Shown: positions 51,073 to 60,197, numbered from the stretch's first letter. The stretch is DNA of 64,000 nucleotides from Maritimibacter alkaliphilus (GCF_019801605.1 NZ_JAHVIT010000003.1:186001-250000), one strand, 5' to 3'. The notes: generated by a model from the sequence alone, not told the origin. Made by a program: numbers and translations.

Positions 51073-53991
51073 ATGTCCGCCGAGACGCCTGACTACAAGA
51101 CCACGCTGAACCTCCCCGAAACCGACTTTCCGATGCGCGCGGGACTTCCCAAGCGCGAGCCGGAATGGCTCGCCCGCTGGGAGAAGATCGGCGTATACGA
51201 CCGCCTGCGCGAGAAGGAGGGCCGCACGCCCTTCACGCTGCATGACGGCCCGCCCTATGCCAACGGCCACCTCCACATCGGCCACGCGCTGAACAAGACG
51301 ATCAAGGACATGATCGTCCGCTCGCACCAGATGATGGGCCATGACGCGCGCTATGTCCCCGGCTGGGACTGCCACGGCCTGCCGATCGAGTGGAAGATCG
51401 AGGAGCAGTACCGCGCCAATGGCAAGAACAAGGACGAGGTGAACATCGTCGACTTCCGGCAGGAATGCCGCAAGTTCGCCGAGGGCTGGGTCGAGATCCA
51501 GCGCGAGGAGTTCAAGCGCCTCGGCATCACCGGCAACTGGGACGATCCCTACCTGACCATGGACTTCCATGCCGAGCGGGTGATCGCCGAGGAGTTCATG
51601 AAGTTCCTCATGAACGGCACGCTCTACCAGGGCTCGAAACCCGTGATGTGGTCGCCGGTCGAGAAGACCGCCCTGGCCGAGGCGGAGATCGAGTACCACG
51701 ATCACCAGAGCCACACGATCTGGGTGCCCTTCGAGGTGGTCTCCGGTCCGCTCTCGGGCGCGAAGGCCGTGATCTGGACCACGACGCCCTGGACCATCCC
51801 GTCCAACAAGGCCGTCGCCTACAATCCCAAGATCGCCTATGGCCTCTACGAGGTCACGGGCACGCCCGAGGAATGCTGGTGCGCCGTGGGCGACCGCTAC
51901 CTGCTGGCCGATGCGCTGGCAGAGGAGACCCTCGGCAAGGCGCGCCTCGAAGCGGGCCAGTGGACCCGCGTGGGCGACGTGGCGGTCGAGGACCTTGCCG
52001 CCTCAGTCATGAAACACCCCTTCGCCGGTCTGGATGGCGCAAACGGCTTCTGGGACTACGAGGTCCCGATGATCGACGGCGACCACGTGACCGACGACGC
52101 GGGGACGGGCTTTGTCCATACCGCGCCCAGCCACGGGGCCGACGACTACGAATGCTTCGTCAAGCGCAACTGGATCGACCGGATGACCCACAACGTGGGC
52201 GAGGAATCCGAGTTCCTGCCCCATGTGCCGTTCTTCGCGGGCCTTCAGGTCTTTGACCGCAAGGGCAAGGAAGGCAAGGCGAACGGTGCGGTTATCGCAA
52301 AGCTTCAGGCAGTGGCGGAGGACGCAAATAACCCGAACGGCGGCATCATCGCGCGCGGCCGGGTCAAGCACTCCTACCCGCACTCCTGGCGCTCCAAGGC
52401 ACCGGTCATCTTCCGCAACACGCCGCAGTGGTTCGCCGCGATCGACCGCGACGTGAACGACGGGCAGGACCAGAACGGCAAGACGATCCGCCAGCGGGCG
52501 CTGACCTGCATCGACCAGGTGAAGTGGACCCCGCAGTCGGGCCGCAACCGCCTCTATTCGATGATGGAAAGCCGCCCCGACTGGGTGCTCTCGCGCCAGC
52601 GGGCCTGGGGTGTGCCGCTGACCTGCTTCGTCCGGAAGGACAGGCTGCCGACCGACCCGGACTTCCTGCTGCGCGATCCGGCCGTGAACGCGCGCATCGC
52701 CGAGGCCTTCGAGGTCGAGGGCGCGGATTGCTGGTACGAGGACGGCGCCAAGGCCCGCTTCATCGGCGATGCCGCCGATCCCGAGGCCTATGAGCAGGTC
52801 TATGACGTGCTGGACGTGTGGTTCGACAGTGGCTCGACCCACAGCTTCGTGCTGCGCGACCGTCCCGACGGGACCGAGGACGGCATCGCGGATGTCTACA
52901 TGGAGGGCACCGACCAGCACCGCGGCTGGTTCCACTCCTCCCTGCTGCAATCGGTGGGCACCACCGGCCGCGCGCCCTATCGCAACGTGGTCACCCATGG
53001 CTTCACGCTGGACGAGAAGGGCAACAAGATGTCCAAATCGCTCGGCAACACGATCGTCCCCGAGGAGGTCGTGAAGCAATACGGTGCGGACATCCTGCGG
53101 CTCTGGGTGGCGCAGGCCGATTACACCGCCGACCAGCGGATCGGCCCGGAGATCCTGAAAGGGACCGCCGACAGCTATCGCCGGTTGCGCAACACCATGC
53201 GCTTCATGCTCGGCTCGCTCAGCGACTTCCGCGAGGAGGACCGCGTGGCGCCCGCCGACATGCCGGAACTGGAACGCTGGGTGCTGCACCGCCTGTCGGA
53301 GCTCGACGAGGTCGTGCGCCAGGGGTATCGCAGCTTCGACTTCCAGGGCGTGTTCCAGGCGGTGTTCAACTTCTGCACCGTGGAGCTGTCGGCCTTCTAC
53401 TTCGACGTGCGTAAGGACGTGCTCTACTGCGACGGCGAGACGACCCGCGCCCATGCAGCGCGCACCGTGCTGGACCTGCTGTTCCATCGCCTGACCACCT
53501 GGCTGGCGCCGGTGCTGGTCTTCACGATGGAGGACGTCTGGCTGTCCCGCTTCCCGGGCGAGGACAACTCGGTCCACCTGCAGGACATGCCCGACACCCC
53601 CGCCGACTGGCGCGACGATGCCCTGGCGGCGAAATGGGCCAAGGTCCGTGCCGCCCGCCGCGTGGTGACCGCCGCGCTGGAGGTGCAGCGCACCGACAAG
53701 GTCATCGGCGCCTCGCTGGAGGCCGCCCCGGTGGTCCACATCGAGGATGCAGAGATGCTGGCGGCGCTGAAGTCGGTGTCCTTCGAGGATATCTGCATCA
53801 CCTCCGACCTGTCGCTGACCGGCGACGCGGCCCCGGCCGAGGCCTTCCGTCTCTCCGAGGTGCCGGGCGTCGGCGTGGTCTTCGAGAAGGCCGAGGGCGA
53901 GAAATGCCAGCGGTGCTGGAAGATCCTGCCGGATGTGGGAACGCATGCCCACGCCCATGTCTGCAAGCGCTGCGACGAGGCACTTGGCTGA
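51073..53991 (+). CDS. ileS: Isoleucine--tRNA ligase
   Basis: A 972-residue class Ia synthetase. It has HIGH (68-71, in NGHLHIGHALNKTIKDM), the editing domain (CP1) between about 190 and 400 including VIWTTTPWTIPSNKAVAY, KMSKS (about 650-654 in EKGNKMSKSLGNTI), and a C-terminal zinc-finger module CQRC...CKRC. ATG 51073 gives the expected N-terminus. The product charges tRNA-Ile and edits valine. A 16-codon Ile-rich leader upstream suggests control by isoleucyl-tRNA level. Confidence 0.96.
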   Translation: MSAETPDYKTTLNLPETDFPMRAGLPKREPEWLARWEKIGVYDRLREKEGRTPFTLHDGPPYANGHLHIGHALNKTIKDMIVRSHQMMGHDARYVPGWDCHGLPIEWKIEEQYRANGKNKDEVNIVDFRQECRKFAEGWVEIQREEFKRLGITGNWDDPYLTMDFHAERVIAEEFMKFLMNGTLYQGSKPVMWSPVEKTALAEAEIEYHDHQSHTIWVPFEVVSGPLSGAKAVIWTTTPWTIPSNKAVAYNPKIAYGLYEVTGTPEECWCAVGDRYLLADALAEETLGKARLEAGQWTRVGDVAVEDLAASVMKHPFAGLDGANGFWDYEVPMIDGDHVTDDAGTGFVHTAPSHGADDYECFVKRNWIDRMTHNVGEESEFLPHVPFFAGLQVFDRKGKEGKANGAVIAKLQAVAEDANNPNGGIIARGRVKHSYPHSWRSKAPVIFRNTPQWFAAIDRDVNDGQDQNGKTIRQRALTCIDQVKWTPQSGRNRLYSMMESRPDWVLSRQRAWGVPLTCFVRKDRLPTDPDFLLRDPAVNARIAEAFEVEGADCWYEDGAKARFIGDAADPEAYEQVYDVLDVWFDSGSTHSFVLRDRPDGTEDGIADVYMEGTDQHRGWFHSSLLQSVGTTGRAPYRNVVTHGFTLDEKGNKMSKSLGNTIVPEEVVKQYGADILRLWVAQADYTADQRIGPEILKGTADSYRRLRNTMRFMLGSLSDFREEDRVAPADMPELERWVLHRLSELDEVVRQGYRSFDFQGVFQAVFNFCTVELSAFYFDVRKDVLYCDGETTRAHAARTVLDLLFHRLTTWLAPVLVFTMEDVWLSRFPGEDNSVHLQDMPDTPADWRDDALAAKWAKVRAARRVVTAALEVQRTDKVIGASLEAAPVVHIEDAEMLAALKSVSFEDICITSDLSLTGDAAPAEAFRLSEVPGVGVVFEKAEGEKCQRCWKILPDVGTHAHAHVCKRCDEALG

Positions 53992-54077
53992 CAGGACCGG
54001 TGATCAGGGCCAGTGGCCGGGACCGGTGACTGGGCCTATGATCAGGGCCCTCGCACAAGCCTGATGAGACGAGTTCG

Positions 54078-54104
54078 AAAACCCCGCTTCGGCGGGGTTT
54101 TTCT
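54078..54104 (+). terminator. Rho-independent terminator of ileS
   Basis: AAAACCCCGC-TTCG-GCGGGGTTTTTC: a perfect stem with a UUCG tetraloop and a T-run, 87 bp after ileS. The intervening bases contain a short repeat, GGACCGGTGATCAGGGCC (53994-54011) echoed at 54020-54036 and 54040-54049. Confidence 0.93.
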
Positions 54105-54146
54105 TTGTGCCCATGTGCCGTCCCCTTCCAACGGCCCGAATTGCAA

Positions 54147-54273
54147 CGAAGGGCAGTGCCGTCCCGCGGGGTGGCGCATAGCGCCGGTCGCCATTGGTGC
54201 GCCATTGGTCCGAGCACCAATGGCGACGGGGGGCGGGACGGCGCTGCCCGGCCTGAGGCCGGGCGGGGCCTTC
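54147..54273 (-). repeat. Dispersed ~127-bp intergenic repeat, copy B (inverted)
   Basis: Read on the minus strand this copy aligns with 20656-20783: GCCCGGCC-TGA-type stem, CGCCATTGG...CCAATGGCG, CACCAATGGCGACCGGCGC, then CCACCCCGCGGGACGG. Only around ten or so differences and a one-base gap are seen. It lies just past the ileS terminator, again outside genes, in a 540-bp gap (54105-54644) that has no credible gene. Confidence 0.75.
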
Positions 54274-54386
54274 AGAGGGGACGACTCGCTGACCGGCAAC
54301 GCTGGCGAGAGGGGGCGCGGCGAAGCGAAGTCGGCCCAATCACAAGAACGTATCTCACATCCGGTGGGCCGCCTCACCCGTGCACG

Positions 54387-54458
54387 GTCTCGGGGTCTCG
54401 GGGTCTCGGGGTCTCGGGGTCTCGGGGTCTCGGGGTCTCGGGGTCTCGGGGTCTCGGG
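54387..54458. repeat. Octamer tandem array (GTCTCGGG) x9
   Basis: Nine perfect copies of GTCTCGGG span 72 bp with no interruption. No gene covers the array; frames reading across it give a G/L/S/V repeat peptide without support. It begins 187 bp before the small membrane protein start at 54645. Uninterrupted short arrays like this change copy number by slipped-strand pairing, so the length should vary between strains. Confidence 0.9.
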
Positions 54459-54644
54459 GAGAGATGTCGCTCGACGCCCGGGGCGTCCAGAGGCAGATTG
54501 CGCATCCTCCCTCCCCACTCCGGCAAACCTCCGCCCACCGCCTCGCATCCCTGCGGCGGCCCGCCGCAGCGGGACGGAATGTCGCTTTGCGCGACGCGGC
54601 GGAAACCCCCATCTCCCTCACATCTTCTCATTCCGGAGCCCTCA

Positions 54645-54884
54645 ATGACCGACGCCTCCCGCCCGGCCCCCCGTGGCCTCGTCTATTCGATCCCCGTCAT
54701 CGGCTGGTTCGCCCGTGACCTCGCCCGCGACTTCAAGGGCAATGCGCCCTACCTGCTCGTCATCCTCGCCACGCTGCTGATCCTCGCGATCAAGACCTGG
54801 GGCCTCGTTGCCCTCGGGCTCACCGCGCTCGCGATGGTGCCGGTGATGTTCACGATCCTGATCCTGATCACCGTCGGCAAGTAG
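54645..54884 (+). CDS. Small membrane protein (79 residues)
   Basis: ATG 54645 follows GGAG by 6 nt. A ~20-residue N-terminal segment (SRPAPRGLVYSIPVIGWFARDLARD) is followed by two hydrophobic helices (about 34-50 and 53-76, LLVILATLLILAIKTWGLVALGLTALAMVPVMFTIL). I do not recognise a named family. It stands between the ileS terminator and the UbiH-type gene, co-directional with the latter (119-bp gap), so the two may share a promoter. Confidence 0.75.
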   Translation: MTDASRPAPRGLVYSIPVIGWFARDLARDFKGNAPYLLVILATLLILAIKTWGLVALGLTALAMVPVMFTILILITVGK

Positions 54885-55003
54885 CCCGCGCCGCTTTGCC
54901 GCTTTCCCCTCCCCGTCCCGCGCCCTAGATAGGGGCCAAGCCGCCCCGCATGGGGGCGGGGCCACCTGCGCCCGCATCGGGGCGCCAAGCGGAGGCAGCG
55001 CCG

Positions 55004-56203
55004 ATGGACCAGCGTTACGACATCCTCATCTCCGGCGGCGGCGTCGCGGGCCTGACCGCGGCCTGCGTCATGGGCGCCGCCGCGTTCTCCGTGCTCTGCG
55101 TCGATCCCGCCCCGCCCGTCACCGATGGCGGGGCCGAGGGCGCGGACCTGCGCACCACCGCCTTCCTGCAACCGGCCCGCTCCCTGCTGGAGGAAGCGGG
55201 GCTCTGGGCGCGCCTCGATCCCCATGCCGCCGCGCTGCAGATCATGCGCATCGTGGACGCGGGCGGGACCGAGCCCACGGCCCGCCTCGTGCGCGACTTC
55301 GAGGCCTCGGACCTCGGCGACCTGCCCTTTGGCTGGAACCTGCCCAACTGGCTGCTGCGGCGCGAGATGCTGGCCCGGATCGAGGAGCTCGCCAACGTCA
55401 CCTTTCGCCCCGGCACGGGGACAGAGAGCCTGCTGACCCGCGAGACGGAAGCCTTCGTGCGCCTGACCGACGGCAGCCGCATCCGCACGAAACTGGTGCT
55501 GGCCGCAGACGGGCGCAATTCACCCATGCGGCAGGCGGCAGGCATCGGCGCGAAGACGATCCGCTACGGGCAGAAGGCCCTCGCCTTCGCCGTGTCGCAT
55601 CCCGTCCCGCATGAGAATGTCTCGACCGAGGTGCACCGCTCCGGCGGGCCCTTCACGCTGGTCCCCCTGCCCGACCGCGACGGCGGCCCCTGTTCGGCCA
55701 TCGTCTGGATGGAGGACGGGGCCGAAGTAGACCGGCTGGCACAGCTGCCGGTCGAGGCGTTCGAGGCCGCGATGATGGAGCGCTCCACCGGCATCCTCGG
55801 GCCCCTGACGCTGCTGACGCGGCGCTCGGTCTGGCCGATCATCTCTCAGGTCGCGGACCGCATGTCGGGCCAGCGGGTCGCCCTGATGGCCGAGGCCGCC
55901 CATGTCGTGCCGCCCATCGGGGCGCAGGGGCTGAACATGAGCCTCGGCGACCTGCGCTGCCTGCGCGACCTTGCGGTGGCGCGTCCGGCAGGTCTGGGTG
56001 ACCGGCAGATGATGGAAGACTACCACCGCGCCCGCCATGGCGAGGTAACGCTGCGGGCCGCCGGCATCGACATGCTGAACCGCGCCTCGCAAATCCACGC
56101 GCAGCCCCTGCGCGACCTGCGCGCGGCAACGCTGGGGGCGCTCTACGGTGCGGCCCCGGTGCGGCGGATGCTGATGCAGATGGGTCTTGGCGCAAAAGGC
56201 TGA
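55004..56203 (+). CDS. UbiH/UbiF/COQ6-family FAD-dependent monooxygenase
   Basis: A 399-residue flavoprotein. ATG 55004 follows GGAGG by 8 nt. The dinucleotide motif GGGVAGLTAA is at 11-20, the second motif LVLAADGRNSPMRQAAG near 165-181, and the flavin-ribose motif GQRVALMAEAAHVVPPIGAQGLNM near 286-308 (with AEAAH where GDAAH is usual). These mark aromatic-ring hydroxylases of ubiquinone synthesis. Which ring position it modifies cannot be assigned. Terminator follows immediately. Confidence 0.87.
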   Translation: MDQRYDILISGGGVAGLTAACVMGAAAFSVLCVDPAPPVTDGGAEGADLRTTAFLQPARSLLEEAGLWARLDPHAAALQIMRIVDAGGTEPTARLVRDFEASDLGDLPFGWNLPNWLLRREMLARIEELANVTFRPGTGTESLLTRETEAFVRLTDGSRIRTKLVLAADGRNSPMRQAAGIGAKTIRYGQKALAFAVSHPVPHENVSTEVHRSGGPFTLVPLPDRDGGPCSAIVWMEDGAEVDRLAQLPVEAFEAAMMERSTGILGPLTLLTRRSVWPIISQVADRMSGQRVALMAEAAHVVPPIGAQGLNMSLGDLRCLRDLAVARPAGLGDRQMMEDYHRARHGEVTLRAAGIDMLNRASQIHAQPLRDLRAATLGALYGAAPVRRMLMQMGLGAKG

Positions 56204-56226
56204 GGGTCTCCCCTCAGCCTTTTTTT
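56197..56226 (+). terminator. Rho-independent terminator after the UbiH-family gene
   Basis: AGGCTGAGGG-TCTC-CCCTCAGCCT followed by TTTTTT; the stem includes the gene's stop codon (56201-56203). The convergent exporter gene ends 38 bp further on. Confidence 0.92.
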
Positions 56227-56263
56227 AAGTCTTCGACAGAACTGTCCGGCGAAGTGCCGGGGA

Positions 56264-58060
56264 TCACTCCGCGGCGATGCCGTCGGTGAACTGCAGCCGC
56301 GCGAGGCGGGCATAGAGACCGTCCTGCGTGACCAGCTGATCGTGCGAGCCCTGTGCCACGATGCGGCCCTCTTCCATCACCACGATGCGGTCGGCCTTCT
56401 TCACCGTCGCGAGGCGGTGCGCGACGATCAGCGTGGTGCGGTCCTTCGACAGTTCGTCCACCGCGTGCTGCACCAGCCGCTCGCTCTCGGCGTCCAGCGC
56501 CGAAGTCGCCTCGTCCAGCAGCAGCACCGGCGCGTCGCGCAGGATCGCCCGCGCGATGGCGATGCGCTGCTTCTGCCCGCCCGAGAGCATCACGCCCCGT
56601 TCGCCCACCGGGCTGTCGTAGCCCTGCGGCAGGGCCACGATAAAGTCATGGGCCGCGGCGGCCCGCGCGGCGGCCTCGACCTCGGCATCCGAGGCCCCGG
56701 GGCGACCGAAGCGGATGTTCTCCCGCGCGGAGGCTGCAAAGATCACCGGGTCCTGCGGCACCAGCGCCAGCGACTGGCGCAGCTCGTGGCGGGTGATCTC
56801 GGAAATATCCGTGCCATCAAGGGTGATGCGGCCTGCCGCCGGGTCGTAGAAGCGCAGGATCATCTGGATGATCGTCGACTTGCCCGCCCCCGAGGGGCCG
56901 ACGAAGGCCACCGTCTCGCCGGGCTGGATCGTCAGGTCGATGTCCTCCAGCGCCGATTGCGTCGGGCGCGAGGGATAGCGGAAGCTGACGCTCTCGAACC
57001 TCAGACCGCCGCGCACCGGCGCGGGCAGCGCGACAGGGCTCACCGGATCGGTAACACTGTCCTGCGCCCGCAGCAGTTCGACCAGACGTTCGGTCGCACC
57101 GGCGGCGCGCTGCAGTTCGCCCCAGATCTCGGAGAGCGCACCGACCGCGCCCGCGACCATGACCGCATAGATCACGAATTGCACCAGCGCGCCGGAGGAC
57201 ATGGTGCCCGCCCGCACGTCATGGGCCCCGATCCAGAGCACGCCGACGACGCCGGTGAAGATCAGGAAGATCACGATCACCGTCATCAGCGCCCGGGTCG
57301 AGATGCGGCGGCGGGCGGCGTCGAAGCTCTGCTCCGTCACCGTGTCGAAGGCCGCGCGCGAGGGTGCCTCGTGGGTGAAGGCCTGCACCGTCTGCACCGA
57401 CAGAAGAGCCTCGGAGGCATTGCCGGAGGATTGCGCGATCCAGTCCTGGTTCTCGCGGCTGAGCGCCCGCAGGCGGCGGCCCAGCACGAGGATCGGCACG
57501 ATCACCAGCGGGACGATCAGCAGCACCAGCCCGGTCAGCTTGGCCGAGGTGAAGAGCATCAGCACCATGCCGCCCGCAAAGATCAGCATGTTGCGCAGCG
57601 CAATCGAGACGGAGGAGCCGATCACCGACTGGATCAGCGTCGTGTCCGTCGTGATCCGGCTGAGGACCTCGCCGGTCATGTGGCTTTCGTAGAAGGTGGG
57701 GCTCATGCCGATGACACGGCCGAAGACGGCCTTGCGGATATCGGCCACCACCCGCTCGCCCAGCCGGGTGACAAGCGCATAGCGCAGCCCGGTGCCAAGC
57801 GCGAGAAGTGCGGCAATGCCGATGGCCGCGCCGAAGTAGATATCGAGGATCTGGGTCTCGCCCGCGCCGAAGTTGTCGATCACCCGGCGCACGGCCATGG
57901 GCAGGATCAGCGAGACGCAGGCCGTGAGCACAAGGGCGAGGATCGCGCCGGCCATCAGCCGGCGATAGGGGGCGATGTAGGGCCAGAGCTCGCGCAGGGC
58001 GCCCACGTTGCGGGACTTGTCCCGGTCGGCTGCGGCCGGGTCCACGGGTCTGCGCGCCAT
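56264..58060 (-). CDS. MsbA-type ABC exporter (fused TMD-NBD)
   Basis: A 598-residue half-transporter starting at ATG 58060 (a GTG two codons earlier is closer to the GGGAG site; either is possible). Six helices in residues ~30-320, then the nucleotide domain: Walker A GPSGAGKSTIIQ, signature MLSGGQKQRIAIARAI, Walker B PVLLLDEATSALD, and H-loop VAHRLATV. It forms a homodimer. Relatives export lipids, peptides or drugs; no partner gene specifies the cargo. DUF-free N-terminus. Confidence 0.9.
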   Translation of the reverse strand: MARRPVDPAAADRDKSRNVGALRELWPYIAPYRRLMAGAILALVLTACVSLILPMAVRRVIDNFGAGETQILDIYFGAAIGIAALLALGTGLRYALVTRLGERVVADIRKAVFGRVIGMSPTFYESHMTGEVLSRITTDTTLIQSVIGSSVSIALRNMLIFAGGMVLMLFTSAKLTGLVLLIVPLVIVPILVLGRRLRALSRENQDWIAQSSGNASEALLSVQTVQAFTHEAPSRAAFDTVTEQSFDAARRRISTRALMTVIVIFLIFTGVVGVLWIGAHDVRAGTMSSGALVQFVIYAVMVAGAVGALSEIWGELQRAAGATERLVELLRAQDSVTDPVSPVALPAPVRGGLRFESVSFRYPSRPTQSALEDIDLTIQPGETVAFVGPSGAGKSTIIQMILRFYDPAAGRITLDGTDISEITRHELRQSLALVPQDPVIFAASARENIRFGRPGASDAEVEAAARAAAAHDFIVALPQGYDSPVGERGVMLSGGQKQRIAIARAILRDAPVLLLDEATSALDAESERLVQHAVDELSKDRTTLIVAHRLATVKKADRIVVMEEGRIVAQGSHDQLVTQDGLYARLARLQFTDGIAAE

Positions 58061-58294
58061 ATTCACTGTCTCCCCTGCTTCACGGAACAGGAGGACGCCC
58101 CCGCCCGCCTGTGCGCGGCTGTCATGCAGGGCGGGGCCACGCGGGTCAAGGGGACAGCATGCCGCTCACGCGGGTTTGCCCGGCTGCGACATGACCCACG
58201 AGATGCAAAGAGCCCGGCCCGCTATGCGGACCGGGCCCTGCACGCCGTCCGGGCGCGGCGTGCGGGTCGTCAGAGGCCGGGAGCGCCCGCGGGG

Positions 58295-58360
58295 CGCACG
58301 ACCTGCTGTCGCGTGCGGTTAGAGCACGACTTACGATCGCGTGCGGTTAGCGCACGACCT
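58295..58360. repeat. 28-bp tandem duplication at the 3' end of the SH3/DUF1236 gene
   Basis: On the plus strand CGCACGACCTGCTGTCGCGT... (58295-58322) and AGCACGACTTACGATCGCGT... (58323-58350) are diverged copies, and a third partial copy CGCACGACCT (58351-58360) lies in the coding end. The copies carry the gene's last codons and stop, so the tail was duplicated downstream and drifted. The surrounding 58061-58346 gap has no gene. Confidence 0.75.
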
Positions 58361-59009
58361 GAACCACTGTGCGGTCAGCGGGATTCACGATCGCCGGCAC
58401 GCCGTTCATATAGACGTAGGAGTAATCGCTCTCCGGCACGGGCTGGAGCTGGACTTCCTGCGGCACGCCTGCGCCCACGACCACTTCACCGTTCAGGTAG
58501 ACCGGCTGGGTCGGGTTCTGGCGCACGTAGGTCGTCACCTCGTCACCGGGCTGCGAGGCGGAGCCCGCAACGGCACCCGCGATGGCGGCACCCGCGACGC
58601 CGATCGGGCCGGCGGCCAGCGAGGCGGCAAGGGCACCGGCTGCGGCACCCCCGACCAGCGCGCCTTCTTCCTTGGTGCCGTCCTTCTCGACGGTCTGGAT
58701 GTCGAGTGCCTGACGGTTGTCATAGACCACGACCGGGTCTGGCGTGCCGCTCATCGACGCGGTCAGGTAGGGGCTGTAGGCCCAGCCTTCCTGGCCGTTG
58801 TAGCTGACCTCGCACCATTCGCCGGTGCCGTAGCATTCGGTGATCGATACGGGGGACTGGTTCGGGATCACGCCGATGACGGCGGATTGCGACGAGGGGC
58901 CTGCGCGCAGGTTCAGGTCGGTGACGGCAGTCGCATCGGTGGCTGCGAAGGCTGCGGTGGTCGTCGCCAGAACGCCGGCGGTGGTGAGGGTAACGAGTTT
59001 ACCGAACAT
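58347..59009 (-). CDS. Secreted SH3 / DUF1236 protein
   Basis: A 220-residue protein. ATG 59009 has GGAG 6 nt upstream. Signal peptide about 1-22 (ends TTAAFA). An SH3b domain covers residues ~27-85 (DLNLRAGPSSQSAVIGVI, CYGTGEWCEVSYNGQEGWAYSPYL), a glycine-zipper hydrophobic segment 118-150 (ALVGGAAAGALAASL...), and a DUF1236 domain from ~165 (VYLNGEVVVGAGVPQEVQLQPVPESDYSYVYMNG). Predicted envelope protein. A GGAAC-N16-CGTT promoter sits upstream, consistent with stress control. Confidence 0.88.
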   Translation of the reverse strand: MFGKLVTLTTAGVLATTTAAFAATDATAVTDLNLRAGPSSQSAVIGVIPNQSPVSITECYGTGEWCEVSYNGQEGWAYSPYLTASMSGTPDPVVVYDNRQALDIQTVEKDGTKEEGALVGGAAAGALAASLAAGPIGVAGAAIAGAVAGSASQPGDEVTTYVRQNPTQPVYLNGEVVVGAGVPQEVQLQPVPESDYSYVYMNGVPAIVNPADRTVVQVVR

Positions 59010-59080
59010 GGGTGTCTCCTCTTCAGACAAGTCTTCGTTGGCTGGCCGGGGCCTCCTCGCCGCCGGCATCGTGAGGGGAG

Positions 59081-59105
59081 AACGGCGGCCGGCGCGGTCT
59101 GTTCC
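59081..59105 (-). promoter_or_regulatory. GGAAC-N16-CGTT promoter (EcfG/ECF-sigma type)
   Basis: On the minus strand GGAAC (59105-59101) and CGTT (59084-59081) are exactly 16 bp apart. A start near 59074 would give a ~65-nt leader before the SH3/DUF1236 ATG at 59009. Matches the EcfG consensus used in the alphaproteobacterial general stress response. The rest of 59010-59444 holds no gene; a GGAACTTTAGGAGGTTC imperfect palindrome lies at 59199-59215. Confidence 0.55.
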
Positions 59106-59390
59106 CCCCCTTTTCTGGCGGGACCGGGGCTCAGGCGATTAGGCGCTGAGAGGGAGCGCAGAAACAGGCGGGAGCGCGCGCAGGCGAATTTTGCGTGGAA
59201 CTTTAGGAGGTTCAGCGGCGCGGTCTGATGCGGCACGTCCCGACGTGGTCGGTACGGCGGGCCGCCCGGTACGATGGCCACAGGCCGCGAGACCCAGCCC
59301 GGGCCGGACACGGTGAGCAGAGCAGGCCGAGCGGACCGGCTTCTGGAGCAGCCCCCGAAAGAGGCTGCCGCCCACAGGCAATCTATCAAA

Positions 59391-59425
59391 ACAAAAGGGC
59401 CGCCCGGTCTCCCGGACGGCCCTTT
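59391..59425 (-). terminator. Rho-independent terminator of the right-hand ABC operon
   Basis: On the minus strand AAAGGGCCGTCCGG-GAGA-CCGGGCGGCCCTTTTGTTTT: a long stem with one mismatch and a T-rich tail, 20 bp after the last ATPase gene. Confidence 0.88.
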
Positions 59426-59444
59426 CGGTGTCTCTCTTCGCCGC

Positions 59445-60197
59445 TCAGCGCACGCTGCCCAGCGAGCTTTCCAGCAGGTGCTGCGTGTAGGCATGGCCCG
59501 CGCTCAGCTTGCGCATGTTCTCCACGTCCAGTTCCTCGACGATCTCGCCGAACTGCATCACGGCGATCCGCTCGCACATGTGCCCGATCACGCCGAGGTC
59601 GTGCGACACCATCAGGTAGGTCAGCCCGAACTCCGCCCGCAGGTCGGTCAGCAGGTTCAGGATCTCCGCCTGAACCGAGACGTCGAGCGCCGAGGTCGGT
59701 TCGTCCAGCAGCAGGATGCGCGGCTCGGACGCCAGCGCCCGCGCGATGGCCACCCGCTGCCGCTGCCCGCCGGACAGCTGGTGCGGATAGCGGAAGCGGA
59801 ACCCGCCGCCGAGGCCCACCTGCTCCAGCAGGCGGTTCACCCGGTCGTTCACGTCCTTGAAGCCATGGAGCTTGAGCACTTCGCTCAGCACCTGGTCCAC
59901 GGTCATGCGCGGATGCAGCGAGGCGTAGGGGTCCTGGAAGACCATCTGTACGGTCTTGTAGAAGGCTCCGTCCCGCTTGCGGCCCAGCACCTTGCCGTCG
60001 ACCTCCATCCGGCCGTCCCAGTCATCCACGAGACCGACCAGCGTGCGCAGCACGGTGGACTTGCCGGACCCGGATTCGCCCACCAGGCCGAAGCTCTCGC
60101 CCTTGGCGATCTTGAGGGAGACGTTCTTGACCGCGTGGTTGCGGTCGTCGCCTTCGCCGAACCAGACGTTCAGCGCGTTGATGTCGATCGCACTCAT
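59445..60197 (-). CDS. ABC transporter ATPase, OppF-like
   Basis: A 250-residue ATPase, starting at ATG 60197 in the stop of the upstream ATPase gene (ATGA). Walker A GESGSGKSTVLR, signature LSGGQRQRVAIARAL, Walker B ILLLDEPTSALDVSVQ. Shorter than most OppF/DppF proteins because the Cys-containing C-terminal extension is absent; it ends at HAYTQHLLESSLGSVR. It pairs with the next ATPase and terminates the operon. Confidence 0.9.
   Translation of the reverse strand: MSAIDINALNVWFGEGDDRNHAVKNVSLKIAKGESFGLVGESGSGKSTVLRTLVGLVDDWDGRMEVDGKVLGRKRDGAFYKTVQMVFQDPYASLHPRMTVDQVLSEVLKLHGFKDVNDRVNRLLEQVGLGGGFRFRYPHQLSGGQRQRVAIARALASEPRILLLDEPTSALDVSVQAEILNLLTDLRAEFGLTYLMVSHDLGVIGHMCERIAVMQFGEIVEELDVENMRKLSAGHAYTQHLLESSLGSVR

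Noticed and set aside
54387-54458. Possible CRISPR array
   Set aside because: Units are 8 bp, contiguous and without spacers; no cas genes nearby.
54013-54648. Repeat-containing protein (G-L-G-V-S-G repeats) across the octamer array
   Set aside because: The frame spans a terminator, an intergenic repeat and the array, with no ribosome site or recognisable domain.
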